DNA of 64,000 bases from Antedon bifida (Eukaryota; Echinodermata; Crinoidea; Comatulida; Antedonidae): assembly GCA_963402885.1 (NCBI GenBank), contig OY727095.1, positions 14,513,001-14,577,000 of the forward strand. Direction: 5' to 3'. Numbering within the stretch: the stretch's first letter is position 1; every line of letters begins with the position of its first letter. The notes under the pieces are model-generated. The model did not search any database and was not told the DNA's origin. It saw only the letters and a list, made by a program, of their open reading frames with translations. Positions 51,201-58,046 of the stretch are shown here, in pieces. Position numbers and translations under genes: made by a program.

Positions 51201-51656
51201 TAATTCATTATATAAAAAAATGTTATAATAACTAATAAAGAAAATTACATTCTCTATAATTTTAAACTTTAATTAAAAGAATTTCTTCTTTGATAATATT
51301 ATAAAAATAATGTACATCTTGTTTTAAATACCTTATTGATAGATTTCACAAGATCTGGTTGCGTCTTACAAATTTGTTTAATTGTTTGCAAATCATTGTT
51401 GGACAACAAAGCTTTTTCTAATTTGTTCCTGTTAAAATGTAAGAAATAATGAATTATTACATTATTTTATGAAAATGACGATTGATGGAAATAATAATAT
51501 GATGAGAATGAGCCCTTTAATTGTAATATTTATGATTTCATAATTTTTTAAGAAAGTTTTAAAGTATTGCTAACTATTCAAACATTTTAATCTGGTTATT
51601 TTTGTTGGATTTGAAAAAAAAAAAACGTACCTTTCCATTTCATACAGTGTGTTCAT
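14580..51656 (-). CDS. Roco-family gene: ankyrin repeats, ROC GTPase, COR, tandem death-effector-like domains
   Basis: Twenty-three exons between 51656 (ATG) and 14580 (stop) join in one frame of 3456 nt, about 1151 residues; every GT/AG junction agrees in phase. Order: N-terminus (residues 1-41), five ankyrin-type exons (42-213), linker, ROC with P-loop GQEGVGKT (281-288), WDHGGQ (G3, about 416-421) and VGTHKGK (G4 region, about 503-508), COR (about 520-838), a Cys-containing segment (863-933), then two DED-like domains (about 949-1025 and 1040-1115). Roco proteins are intracellular signalling GTPases in which COR couples dimerisation to nucleotide state. DED modules recruit death-fold adaptors or initiator caspases, so an apoptosis or innate-immune role is likely (inference). 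DAPK1 has a comparable ANK-ROC-COR-death order but with a kinase, which is absent here. The 3' end is uncertain: a weak donor at 14665 could lead to further exons. Confidence 0.85.
15346..15378 (-). CDS. Roco gene 33-bp micro-exon between the Cys segment and the DEDs
   Basis: TTGTTACAG acceptor and GTATGT donor. It encodes DDVGTSGSNQ, a flexible acidic/Ser-Gly linker, with 2 leading and 1 trailing bases that complete codons with both neighbouring exons. Confidence 0.7.
15560..16025. repeat. 88-bp intronic minisatellite, about 5.3 copies
   Basis: Copies begin TGATTCTGATAGTACTACTA at 15560, 15648, 15736, 15824 and 15912, with a degenerate sixth at about 16000. It lies in the Roco intron between 15379 and 16265. 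Minus-strand frames of 62 codons inside two copies are produced by the repeat itself. Confidence 0.93.
16266..16479 (-). CDS. Roco gene exon: Cys-containing segment after COR
   Basis: Encodes 71 residues with CIPCQCSDQ, a CRKLTCTETGK stretch and a final C, after TATATCTTCAG and before GTAAGA. Several spaced cysteines could bind metal or form a small beta domain. Similar Cys segments follow COR in other invertebrate Roco proteins as far as I recall, but the domain has no name I can give. Confidence 0.75.
17176..17247 (-). CDS. Roco gene exon: 24-residue acidic linker
   Basis: TTACTTTCTAG acceptor, GTATGT donor, phase 0-0; encodes MAIKRTDSFDETSNEEPSAE and four more residues. It joins COR to the Cys segment. 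Its first codon is ATG, which may be coincidence. Confidence 0.7.
17413..17718 (-). CDS. Roco gene exon: C-terminal part of COR
   Basis: A 102-codon, phase 0-0 exon. It contains RSFFVPLRLAIK, IYYDFEGYLPDVLFPYLII and FLNKF, matching the COR pattern of a strand followed by a hydrophobic Pro-rich loop and helix. COR dimerises and regulates the ROC GTPase. Confidence 0.85.
17914..18108 (-). CDS. Roco gene exon: middle of COR
   Basis: A 65-codon, phase 0-0 exon with FDKLDKGILEEDLLRKLWKD and LVALMIQFGFIC. This is the winged-helix-like piece of COR (W....... LL.LM..F..C). Acceptor TTTTTTTTAG, donor GTAGGT. Confidence 0.85.
18245..18520. mobile_element. piggyBac-type MITE in a Roco intron
   Basis: A 276-bp element with TTAA at 18241-18244 and 18521-18524. 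Its ends are CCCTTTCACTGTG and CACAGTGAAAGGG; inverted repeats starting CCC next to TTAA are characteristic of piggyBac elements. It has no coding capacity, so it was moved by a transposase encoded elsewhere. Confidence 0.8.
18819..19016 (-). CDS. Roco gene exon: N-terminal part of COR
   Basis: A 66-codon, phase 0-0 exon containing LLNFLYDLGEIVYMPDN and VVLDPLRLVEIVTKFVTVVP, the most diagnostic COR stretch (FL..LG.I.Y......L.D.VVLDP..L). Acceptor TTCTTTTAG, donor GTAAGT. Confidence 0.88.
19365..19622 (-). CDS. Roco gene exon: ROC end and ROC-COR junction
   Basis: An 86-codon, phase 0-0 exon. It contains HKYFAIENSQPTTDKSF, a helix with DLKQVIDELMKAL, and FPLKWMRFRCDLHHL. The F-I/L-N and P.KW.RF...L motifs mark the passage from the last ROC helix to COR. 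Acceptor TTACAAACAG, donor GTAAAT. Confidence 0.86.
19780..19959 (-). CDS. Roco gene exon: ROC G4 region
   Basis: A 60-codon, phase 0-0 exon with HHWTNLQFILSYILSVYSHS and ILIVGTHKGKLGD. VGTHK is the usual ROC G4 position, but the aspartate of the canonical [NT]KxD is not at its normal place (THKGKLGD). Guanine specificity may therefore be altered or supplied differently. Confidence 0.86.
20137..20226 (-). CDS. Roco gene exon: ROC beta strand after G3
   Basis: A 30-codon, phase 0-0 exon: MFMTLQALYIVVFDLSKPLD and DDLATF. LYIVVFDLS is the hydrophobic strand that follows switch II in Ras-like folds. Acceptor TTTTTGCAG, donor GTAAGT. Confidence 0.85.
20336..20658. mobile_element. TTAA-flanked MITE, copy 3, in a Roco intron
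   Basis: Same family as 160-677 and 5931-6261 but in the opposite orientation: AGATGTATTGTCCCC at the left, GGGGACAATACAT at the right, TTAA at 20332-20335 and 20659-20662. One end is mutated near the border. Confidence 0.78.
20690..20855. other. unrecognised GC-richer intronic segment
   Basis: A stretch around 20740-20830 is clearly richer in G and C than the intron around it, directly downstream (minus strand) of the exon 20867-21024. It lacks good splice sites and is not needed for the reading frame. It may be a piece of a short repeat; I cannot name it. Confidence 0.3.
20867..21024 (-). CDS. Roco gene exon: acidic insert and ROC G3 motif
   Basis: The first 36 residues are acidic and lysine-rich (DKDVIKEVEENKEEVLEE), then TFNIWDHGGQLIYHGLHR. 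WDxGGQ with a following YH..H is the switch II signature of ROC domains. Acceptor TTCCACTACAG, donor GTAAGT. Confidence 0.88.
21711..22540 (-). CDS. Roco gene, three small exons of the ROC domain (switch I side) and an Asp-rich insert
   Basis: Exons 22540-22455, 22155-22091 and 21795-21711. The first gives FEKEHNITNGIAVIRTAS, the switch I region (the ITNGI.V pattern is common in ROC). The second is basic (KMVTDKLRKKKTVN). The third is strongly acidic (DVDDDNNDDYKTDDNNDY). Phases 1-1, 1-0 and 0-1 fit their neighbours. The last two exons and the start of the next form an insertion of about 80 residues between G1/switch I and G3 that typical ROC domains lack. Confidence 0.8.
22789..22948 (-). 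CDS. Roco gene exon: ROC P-loop
   Basis: Acceptor AATTTTCAG, donor GTAAGT. Contains an amphipathic stretch (AARELEYQEAYNEALKEGSV), a strand (KVNLGMLKVIG) and the Walker A motif GQEGVGKTCL, which binds the GTP phosphates. It supplies residues about 245-298 of the protein. Confidence 0.9.
23285..23377 (-). CDS. Roco gene exon: Gln-rich linker between ankyrin and ROC parts
   Basis: A 93-nt exon (2 + 30 codons + 1) encoding SPSTADEQFQTQFQKQTIDE and a short basic end. The two leading bases need one base from the previous exon, and the ankyrin exon ending at 40049 leaves exactly one. This phase match is the main evidence that the two halves are one gene across a 16.7-kb intron. Confidence 0.75.
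24061..24960 (+). pseudogene. decayed LINE reverse transcriptase fragment
   Basis: Plus-strand pieces of a reverse transcriptase in several frames: a QGSPL-like box near 24095, LLYADDLLLFADTEK near 24198-24240 (YADD catalytic box), WGLRNVNVNK, and an open piece at 24325-24597 with SYTYLGVVFNSNGQW. Many stops and frameshifts separate them, so it is an old dead copy in the large Roco intron. The motifs fit the L2/CR1 side of non-LTR elements. Confidence 0.75.
24993..25690 (-). mobile_element. family B repeat element, inverted and 5'-truncated
   Basis: Begins with the family B 3' hairpin (GGTTATCCGC-ACTTG-GCGGATAACC) and a poly-T run, which are the complement of 62486-62536. It then continues as the complement of the family B interior (GCGCGTAAGTCACGTTGCGC, as at 60948-60968). 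The 5' portion is missing. A LINE-like 3' tail in minus orientation (GTGAAATAAATGAAATG) follows at about 25700-25740. Confidence 0.75.
25906..35127 (+). mobile_element. head-to-tail array of six family A Helitron-like units
   Basis: Units start after CTAG at 25906, 27311, 28864, 30454, 31975 and 33608; the array ends at the CTAG of 35124. Each opens with a hairpin (stem AATTCGTC/GACGAATT, loop ACTTT) followed by ATAGGTGATCATTTTTAT. Each then has a core of about 177-bp subrepeats carrying TGACGTCA, and a variable AT-rich tail. Units 3 and 5 end in one and two copies of a 3' hairpin whose stem is AGGTGATCATTT/AAATGATCACCT, then AACTAG. Units are 1.4-1.6 kb. There is no transposase. Hairpin ends, CTAG termini and tandem arrays are features of non-autonomous rolling-circle elements of the Helitron/Helentron group (inference). 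Confidence 0.75.
33484..33605 (+). repeat. duplicated family A 3' hairpin
   Basis: Two tandem copies of a roughly 60-bp tail: ATACAATAACAAT, then the AGGTGATCATTT...AAATGATCACCT hairpin, separated by an AAAAAATAAAG run. Single copies occur at about 30423-30451 and 36806-36835. Confidence 0.9.
35293..35364 (-). other. tRNA-like sequence, probably part of a SINE
   Basis: On the minus strand it has a good T arm (CCGGGATCGAATCCCG, B-box consensus) and an A-box-like TGGCTCGATG region about 35 bases earlier. The acceptor ends do not pair (GTGCTCA against CACGGGA), so it is unlikely to be a working tRNA gene. It interrupts a family B element, as expected for a tRNA-derived SINE. Confidence 0.5.
36381..36780. 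repeat. 50-bp minisatellite of eight identical hairpin units
   Basis: Exactly 8 x 50 bp with no difference between copies that I can see. Each unit contains a palindrome (TTATCCGC-TTGA-GCGGATAA) preceded by ACTACAATTCCAAGGG. It is an amplified 3' end of the family B element. Confidence 0.97.
36781..36838 (+). repeat. family A 3' hairpin attached to a family B tail
   Basis: AATAAAGATTTTGTACAATA, then AACAAT and the AGGTGATCATTT...AAATGATCACCT hairpin, directly after the last family B 50-bp unit. The element therefore has a mixed end. Confidence 0.85.
36840..38065 (-). pseudogene. 5'-truncated LINE reverse transcriptase
   Basis: A long open frame (37955-36897, with in-frame coding back to about 38063) encodes the palm and thumb of a non-LTR reverse transcriptase. 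Motifs: LVLTDFSKSFDCVDH (motif A), GVPQGTLLGPMIF (motif B), KYVDDLCIG (motif C, YVDD) and ETKLLGLWI, then the RRLHILCRLRKF and SYIRPSVEYAVPVWHSSL thumb typical of LINE elements. The endonuclease and fingers are missing, so this is a dead-on-arrival copy. It sits between a family A hairpin and an inverted family B 5' end. Confidence 0.85.
38066..38468 (-). mobile_element. family B element 5' end, inverted
   Basis: Read on the minus strand it starts CTAGATTTGAACTCGTC, forms the 5' hairpin (stem AACTCGTC/GACGAGTT, loop ACTATG) and continues AGGTTATCCGC and into two TGACGTCA-bearing subrepeats. It is cut by the LINE at about 38065. Confidence 0.75.
38469..40048. other. intron sequence of the Roco gene, with a probable LINE 3' remnant
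   Basis: Mostly AT-rich unique-looking sequence. 39530-39670 (from TAGTGGGCCTACTATCACAA onward, ending in a TGATTTGATTTGA run) has the look of a plus-strand LINE 3' end. A short open piece on the minus strand at 39985-39956 could act as an alternative terminal exon after 40049, but its phase does not fit. No other feature is supported. Confidence 0.35.
40049..40133 (-). CDS. Roco gene exon: last ankyrin-type repeat
   Basis: An 85-nt exon after TTTTTTAATAG with donor GTAAGT; encodes DGNTPVSVLENNGQ and QRKTEILNFFK. The DGNTP start and the hydrophobic end match an ankyrin repeat, although TPLH has become TPVS. It begins in phase 0 like the other ankyrin exons but ends in phase 1, feeding the linker exon at 23377. 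Confidence 0.8.
40881..40902 (-). pseudogene. remnant of an ankyrin exon
   Basis: Only the exon end GCATTGCAAAATAGG and its GTAATG donor remain. Flanking intron sequence still resembles that beside the intact ankyrin exons. Not coding. Confidence 0.6.
41034..41799 (-). pseudogene. ankyrin exon split by a MITE and carrying a stop
   Basis: The 5' part (41799 to about 41755) reads DGDTPLHS then TAA. The 3' part (about 41098 to 41034) still ends in the usual ...ALQNK with a GTAGTG donor. A 656-bp MITE separates them. Both lesions remove it from the coding set, and the copy is phase 0-0, so skipping it keeps the gene in frame. Confidence 0.85.
41099..41754. mobile_element. MITE inserted in an ankyrin exon
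   Basis: Ends CCCATAGCAAAAA and TTTTTGTTATGGG are inverted repeats, with similar sequence continuing inward. The interior is rich in TAATAGCTAT-like words and contains a direct repeat of about 120-150 bp (from about 41254 and 41411, starting TATAAAATAGATAGTT). A target duplication of about 2 bp (TG) is possible. It has no coding capacity. Confidence 0.75.
41929..41951 (-). pseudogene. remnant of an ankyrin exon
   Basis: CACCAGCAACATTGCAAAAG followed by a GTAATG-type donor; the rest of the exon is deleted, since the sequence jumps to the intron part starting TATAATACTGACAACAG. Confidence 0.65.
42040..44467 (+). mobile_element. 5'-truncated non-LTR retrotransposon (CR1/L2/jockey type)
   Basis: The open frame runs from about 42050 to 44209 (about 720 codons; no natural start because the 5' end is missing). 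It covers the end of the endonuclease-RT linker (IAPWFTSEIADKIK), the complete reverse transcriptase (NYRPISILPTVSKILEK, MVLIDLQKAFDTVDH, GVPQGSILGPILF, LLYADDSTILY, KYLGIDLD) and the C-terminal thumb region ending NEQLGISV. A 3' untranslated region and a (TCAA)n tail close it at about 44467. It lies inside the ankyrin-exon region of the Roco gene on the opposite strand. An undamaged frame suggests recent insertion, but without the endonuclease it cannot move itself. Confidence 0.9.
44585..44689 (-). CDS. Roco gene ankyrin exon d
   Basis: 105 nt, phase 0-0, acceptor TTTCCAG, donor GTAATG. Encodes NGNTPLHDYL, then a helix LEIVMCLIQHG and TPVALQNK. TPLH and the LIQHG..V...N pattern are classic ankyrin-repeat features. 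Of the copies, this one is closest to the ankyrin consensus. Confidence 0.86.
44794..46912. repeat. tandem segmental duplication, copy 1 (about 2.12 kb, with ankyrin exon c)
   Basis: Matches 46913-49036 with an offset of about 2117-2120 bp and only scattered single-base and small indel differences. The unit carries one ankyrin exon, its flanking introns and two copies of a shorter 780-bp repeat. More diverged relatives lie at 49.3-50.7 kb and 40.8-42 kb. Confidence 0.92.
46311..46421 (-). CDS. Roco gene ankyrin exon c
   Basis: 111 nt, phase 0-0, acceptor TTTCCAG, donor GTAATG. Encodes YGDTLLHSYL, then a short insert RYTAPT, LEIVTCLIQHGAPVALQNK. Essentially identical to exon b (one visible base difference), so the two repeats in the protein are near-identical neighbours. 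Confidence 0.85.
46913..49036. repeat. tandem segmental duplication, copy 2 (with ankyrin exon b)
   Basis: Second copy of the 2.12-kb unit described for 44794-46912. Junctions follow CACCTGAAC in both copies. Confidence 0.92.
48431..48541 (-). CDS. Roco gene ankyrin exon b
   Basis: 111 nt, phase 0-0, twin of exon c with one changed base (a G/R difference in SYLxSRY). Two extra codons relative to exons a and d sit in the turn after the first helix. Confidence 0.85.
49281..49385 (-). CDS. Roco gene ankyrin exon a
   Basis: 105 nt, phase 0-0, acceptor TTTCCAG, donor GTAATG. Encodes NGMTLLHKYLWIGDPT and LEIVTCLIQDGAPVALQNK. First ankyrin repeat of the protein, directly after the N-terminal exon at 51428. 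Confidence 0.86.
50830..51183. repeat. 71-bp minisatellite, about 5 copies
   Basis: Copies begin near 50830, 50900, 50971, 51042 and 51113 and share CATGCAGGTTATACC followed by TCCATCATCAGTGTG. It lies in the Roco intron between exon a and exon 2. Confidence 0.92.
51332..51428 (-). CDS. Roco gene exon 2: N-terminal helical segment
   Basis: 97 nt after CATTTTAACAG with a GTATTT donor. Encodes NKLEKALLSNNDLQTIKQIC and KTQPDLVKSINK, an ankyrin-like capping helix pair. It ends in phase 0, as required by the ankyrin exons that follow. Confidence 0.8.
51631..51656 (-). CDS. Roco gene exon 1 with the start codon
   Basis: ATG at 51656 begins MNTLYEME, and the last two bases plus the first of the next exon give Arg; donor GTACGT. 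In-frame stops lie upstream, and a possible acceptor (ATTTTCAG near 51713) suggests an untranslated first exon further right. ATG choice is reasonable, not proven. Confidence 0.65.
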
Positions 51657-51789
51657 TTAACAATTATTAATACTGATAGCTTCTAGTGTAAAAGTAAGCC
51701 TACACATTCTGTTCTGAAAATATGAAAGGTAAAACATAATTAATCAGACATAAACCTTTGCATTAAAGGCTACAACAATTAAATTGCAC

Positions 51790-52075
51790 CTGTATGCTGG
51801 CATTACTAAATGAAGATGACCTGTATGCTGGTGTTACTGAATGAAGATGACCTGTATGCCGGTGTTACTGAATGAAGATGACCTGTATGCTGGTGTTACT
51901 GCATGAAGATGAACTGTTTGCTGGTGTTACTGAATGAAGCTGACATGTATGCCTGTGTTACTGAATGAAGCTGACATGTATGCCTGTGTTACTGAATGAA
52001 GATGACCTGTATGCTGGTGTTACTGAATGAAGATGACCTGTATGCCAGTGTTACTGAATGAAGATGACCTGTGTA
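51790..52075. repeat. 31-bp minisatellite, about 9 copies
   Basis: Unit GATGACCTGTATGCTGGTGT followed by TACTGAATGAA, with variants (GAAGCTGACATG, GCC/GCT). It lies upstream of the Roco start codon. Confidence 0.9.
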
Positions 52076-52079
52076 TTCC

Positions 52080-54090
52080 AATTAGTAAAAAGGAACTGAT
52101 TATGTTGATAATGTGACACTAATGTGACCATTTATAATGATAAAAAGTTCAATATAAGTGCATTTATACAGAAAACTAACTAATAAATTTATATAATTAT
52201 TCTATTGAGTTCCTGCTACACAATTTGTTATCAGATAATCTTAGAGATTTAATATTAAGCATTGTATTTCAATGTTCAACAATGATAATAAAGATAATGA
52301 ATCCAATTAGTAAACCTTTTAAACATCACAGATTTCGTTGTACAACACTACAATCTCTATTTTAGTATATATATATATAGTGATTGTGATAAAAGGAAGT
52401 GATGCTAATGATATGATGCATTAATTCTGATGGAGATATTATATTTGCACAGTGATAATGAATACAGTGAACTTGTCAATACACAGCAGCAGTTTATCAT
52501 CCATTCTGATTATATTTGATGAATGTGCTTTCTTATAAAAAAAAGTGTGTATTACTAATGTCTTCAGTATGAATCTTCAACATATAATAAAGAGATACTT
52601 TGTTTTTTAACTAATACTTATTTATTTCTGTCTTTAGGCCTACGTTGCTCTGTGAAATATGAGATATTTAATATTAACATTGTATTCTAATGTTCAACAA
52701 GGATAATAAATAGAACACACAGCAGTTTATTACTGTTCGGTACAATCACATTTTTTTTGGTTATATTTACGAACAGTGATAATAAACTTTGTCAATAGTC
52801 AGTCAATATTGTACACACCAAAGTGATAATAAATAGGATGAACTTTGAATATCTTTATACTAATACCATTTTATTACAACATATCCATACAAAGATTAGT
52901 TGCCCAAATATTAGACTTTCCCCAAGTCTGTAGTTATTCTCTTTTTTTTTATGTTAGTCCACCAGTCAGCGTTTTGATTTTTGTGCTTTTATATGTATGA
53001 AACGCCATTGTGGCAATTGTAGTGATTAGTCACACATGTAAATATATATGCAAATTACTGATTGTCATTGATTGAATAAAAACCTGACAATTGCTGCCTT
53101 TGCGCGAGTCAACATAATAGAAGCTAGTGTGTATACATTTTATAATTATCGGGCATTCCGATCTACTATACCAGTTATCTTTTTACTAACATTAAGTAAT
53201 TAGATCATTCTAGAACCTAGATTACCCAAATATCTGAAGTTACATTTACTAAATTAGGATAAGTAATTCAAAAAGAACACTCATTAGACAGATGTGTATG
53301 AAATAATTACAGAAATTGCTTGACATGAACTTAGAGAAAAAAAGAAAATAAAAAATTGACAAAATATTAATTTCAATGCAGGTGGAAAGTCAATTTGACG
53401 ATGATAGTTATTAAATTGTTAATGTCCAAAGTGTACTAAAGTACTCGATGCATGGAATACTTGTGAACATGCACAGTATTATGCCTAAAGTTAGACTGAT
53501 TTATTTTAAAATGCTTGTAATTACTTTTTTTGTTCTATTTTGTAATAACATATTGATTGATATTGATATCTAGTTATTTAGTATATTAACACCAATTACT
53601 TCATTAACTGGAATGTAATATTATACAACTAATATAAACACCCTGGTTTAAATTACTGATTCCAATATTTTGAAATACCCCCCTGGCGGATTTTACCGGG
53701 CTGAGAAGCGTTCAATCGGAATGGATAACAAGTAAAAAAAATAAAATAAAATACAAAGAAGGGATAGAAGAAAGAAAAAAAAAAAATATATTAAATAAGA
53801 ATAAAATATACGATATATGATATGGCTTCAAATGAGTCACAGTACAGTATGATGATCAAGTAAGATGATATGAAATACACAAAATCCTGACTGACAGCTC
53901 GTGGGAAGACGCACTGCTTATCAGTACATTAACATGCGATCAGTTGACTGTGGTTTTTGGAATCTCATACACAATTGTGACGCTGTGCTGTGCGTGTGAG
54001 GCCACCTTCAGCAAAACGAACGCATTTTCGTGGCTGGCTGTCGCTCCAATACTCAATCTTTTAGTCTTCTAACCGGAAAAATTACTACCT
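52080..54090. other. upstream region of the Roco gene, no gene recognised
   Basis: AT-rich with short repeats (an AT run near 52370). 53880-54060 is less AT-rich than its surroundings and could contain an untranslated exon or promoter of the Roco gene. No core promoter element stands out. Confidence 0.3.
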
Positions 54091-54093
54091 TTG

Positions 54094-54402
54094 CCAGGCG
54101 CGGATCCAATGTTAGATTGGGTTTTCAGTGTTCAAATGTTATGTCACCTGTGTTTTTAACGGTAGAAAATGTACGATCATTTTGCTGATTTCTGTGCAAT
54201 AAATGGGAGTGTTATTTCCAGGCCAACTACTACTAGTTGGAGGCGCCATTTATCATAAATTTTATGTGCGAAAGGGACCATTTCCGACGATCTAGGGGTG
54301 TCATTTACCAAAATTTGCTTTGCCACACCCCCCACCATGGGGGGGGGGGGGGGGGGGCTGTGGCTCAAGTACTTTGTGTCTGGAAGGATCAGCCCCTGTT
54401 TG
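54094..54402. mobile_element. possible MITE with a CAGG-type end and a long G tract
   Basis: The left end CCAGGCGCGGATCCA and the right end TGGAAGGATCAGCCCCTG are imperfect inverted repeats. GATCC-containing ends beside C- or G-rich tracts occur in many invertebrate DNA transposons. A run of 19 G lies at 54339-54357. Boundaries and family are uncertain. Confidence 0.45.
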
Positions 54403-54994
54403 CCCCTCCCTGACAAGACCCCCTTGTTATGCGGCTGCGTATTGTTTACACATCCACTTTATATTCTGTCAACTGTTAATTTTATTTATGAACAAAACAT
54501 GCAAGTGTTGGGATACAGCAAGTTAAAAACATAAAAAATGTAGGAAGATTCCTCCAAAAATGAGAAATTAATATGAATTTTATAAAATTTATAAATTTTG
54601 GAATGTAGGCCTATATCATTTATATTATTTATCATTTTTTCCAGAATATCAATAAATTATATATTGGGTACCTAACTGATTAAAAAAGCAGCCAATTCGA
54701 AACATGACCGATTTCAAACGCGGCCGTGGATTATCTGGTTATCTTGGGAAGCAGGACAGGGGCCTTCTGGCCAAATTAATAATATAACACTAACAGCAGA
54801 ACTTTATTTTCAGAGAGAATATGGGGTAGCACTACTAGGGATAAAGATGCAATAAAGCAAACATTTTGAACACATTGTCGAAAATGATCATTTTTTAGTC
54901 ACGCAAACGAGGTAAACAAGTTACGCCCTCTGTTGGCCGCTTGGCGAATGCACGAAATAAACAAGGTTTTCGAAGTAATAAATTGAATATAAAA

Positions 54995-56530
54995 CTAGAC
55001 ATGAAACTCGTCACTTTGACGAGTTAGTTATCCGCACAACGACAAACGCCACGTGCACGTCATACGTTGGAATATTGCACACAGATAAAGATTATGGCAT
55101 TATGACAAGAACTGAAGAATATGATATGCTGTTAGTGCTGAATTCTGTCAATTTGTGTCATATAGTATATACATGCAAAGAGTATAATCTGTATACATAT
55201 TACATACAGTGTAGAATAGGTGAAATTACGGGACCCGCCATTTATTCCAATTTTTAACATGGCGACGGTATCAAAATGAAACACTTAAATAGCAATTTCT
55301 GGAGGAAATTATCTCAGGAACAACATATTAACGTGTAGAAGAAATTTGAATACGTAAAATATAGATGCGCACCCTTTTAAATGTGATGAACTATTACGCA
55401 AAATATGAAAATACGACTTTTTTTATTCAACTGGCCATATGATGACGTCACAACATCCGATTGGCAAAATGTTTACATGAATTCGTATCTACAATCCAAT
55501 AGCTTCCAGAAAACGTTTTAATCGTGATTATCACATTTTATTCTTACGAGCTATTACAGATTAAAATTTACTGTAAAGATGAAATTAATGACCCACGTAA
55601 TTAAAATTTTTAGGCATGATGACGTCATAAAAATTAAAATATTTTTATTTCATGCTAAAGAAAGTTGATTGACCTACACAATATATAAATTTAGGAGAAA
55701 AAGGAATACAGATAAGCATGATGCGCTCCATTGAATGTGATGAGCAATAACGAAAGAGACAAAAATCCTATATTTTACATTCGTGTGGCCATACGATGAC
55801 GTCACAATGTTTTTTTAGCCTTATCGATGCATGATCCGATATCTACAACTCATCAACTTCTAGATTTTGTAATAAAAATAAACGGTTCACGGTTTACTTT
55901 AGAAACTATGACTGTTTAAAAAAAGACATAATTTTGACGATTTTTTAAGCTTTTTCATAAAAAACGCGCACGAATTGTCTAATTCAACGTGTTTGTATGG
56001 CGTTATTTAAACTGGAAAAGGTCTAAATTGTTTTCAAAATTTACTAGGAAAGACTTGAAAAATATAATTCAAGACAAAAAAAATATGTTTTTAACGCTAC
56101 GTGCGCACCGCGTGCGTAAAAAATTGCGCGCCCGTGGGAATTTTTGACATGCTCAAAATGACAAGAAACGCATAAAAAGTTGATTAGAAATTAATTTTGC
56201 GCATTTTGAAATTTTAAATGCGCATGCGCGCGTAACTTCTTGTGAAACATGCCATTTTTAATCCGTAGAAAGTTTGCCCCTGATATGACTTAAATTTTGT
56301 CAAAGTGTCAATACTAAATGACTTTTGGTTTTTAATCTATAATCAATCATTGAAATTCATAAAATTGCGCGTAAGTCACGTTGCGCAACTATAACGTCAT
56401 TCAAAAATAGGAGGTGCACAACTTCACGTAAATGCCCATATGTTGTCAAAGTTATGAAATGTTATGTTTACACATTTTAGAGAAACGTGACTCACAAAAA
56501 GGAAGGAAGGATCCAAGAATAATACAGAAA
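54995..56530 (+). mobile_element. family B unit X1
   Basis: Starts CTAGACATGAAACTCGTC, 5' hairpin AACTCGTC/GACGAGTT, then TAGTTATCCGC. The core has TGACGTCA at 55443, 55620 and 55797, 177 bp apart. The interior is rich in GCGCG words. There is no 3' hairpin at its end, only an AT-rich tail before the next CTAG. Nearly identical to X2 (58047-59585). Confidence 0.78.
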
Positions 56531-58046
56531 CTAGATTTGAACTCGTCACTTTGACGAGTTCGGGTTATCCGCGCAAATGCAACATGCAGATACTTTAAAC
56601 TATGAGCCTCGACAATTACTATGCCATCCTATGACATGAAATAAATATGTTTACAGTGCTGAATTGTACCTATTTTGTAGCATACAGCATATTACAGTAT
56701 TTACAGAATACACTGTATATGTTATACAGTGTAGCATAGACGAAATTACGAGACCCATCTTTTAAATCCAATTATTAACACGATGATGTCATCAAATTGA
56801 CATATAAACATAACTATTTTAGAAGCTGATTATCTAAATAATTACATTAATACAAATTTGAAGAATTTTGGGCACGTAAAAGTGAGATGCGCTCTCGTTT
56901 AAATGCAATGAACTTTTACGCAAGAGATGAAAATATGACTTTTTGAATTAAACTGGCCATATGATGACGTCACAACATCTAATTGGCAAAATATTCACAT
57001 GAATTCGTAACTAAAATCCAATAGCTTCCAGAAAACGTTTTAATCATGATTATCACTTTTTATTCTGACGAGCTATAACAGATTAAAATTTACTGTAATG
57101 ATAAAAATAAGTGCCCTACGTTATTTACATTTTTAGACATGATGACGTCATAAAAATTAAAATATTTTTAACTCATGCGAAAGATAGTTGATTGACGTAG
57201 ACAATAATAAAATCTCGGGGGAAATGGAATACGTATAAGCGAGATGCGCTCTGTTGAATGTGATGAGCAATAACGAAAGAGACAAAAATCCTATATTTTA
57301 CATGCGTGTGGCCATACGATGACGTCATAACATCCGAGAGGTGAAAATTCTGCATGAAATCATTTCTACAATTTATCTTCTTGCATAATAAGTTAAAAAA
57401 ATTGGGGGTCACCTTCGATCCTGAAGAGCTATAATAGATTCAAAATAGGCATTATTTTGACAATATTTTGTAACTTTTTAAACAAAAACGCACGCAAATG
57501 GTCTAAATCAACATGTTCGTATGACGTCATTTTAATTTGAAATGATGTAAATCTTTTTTAAAATGACTAAGAAAGGCTGTAAAATCATAATTCAAGAAAA
57601 AAACACATGATTTTCATGCTCCGTGCGCACCTTACGCGTAAATTTTTTCGCGCGCGTGGAAATTTTTGACATGCTCAAAATGTCATGATCAGCGTAGAAA
57701 GTTGATTAGAAATTAATTTTGCGCATTTTGAAATTTTAAATGCGCGTGCGCGCGTAACTTCTTGTGAAACATGTCATTTTTAATCCATAGAAAGTTTGCC
57801 CTTGATATGACTTAAATTTTTACCAAGTGTCAATACAAAATTACTTTTGGTTTATAATCTATGACCAATCATTGAAATTCATAAAATTGCGCGTAACTTA
57901 CGCTGCGCGACTCTAACGTCATTAAAAATATGGAGGTGCACAACTTCAGGTAAATGTCCATATAATGACAAAGTTATACAAAAGATATATTCACAAGCAA
58001 TAGGGGATATGCGACGCACAAAAATCCGGGAAAGAAAGAAGAATAA
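56531..58046 (+). mobile_element. family B unit Y1
   Basis: Starts CTAGATTTGAACTCGTC, then the hairpin and CGGGTTATCCGC. Same plan as X1 but more diverged, with TGACGTCA at about 56965, 57141 and 57319. Ends without a 3' hairpin. Confidence 0.78.

Noticed and set aside
54177-54534. Overlapping ORFs through the poly-G tract with Pro or Gly runs
   Set aside because: They depend on the homopolymer and have no start context or homology.
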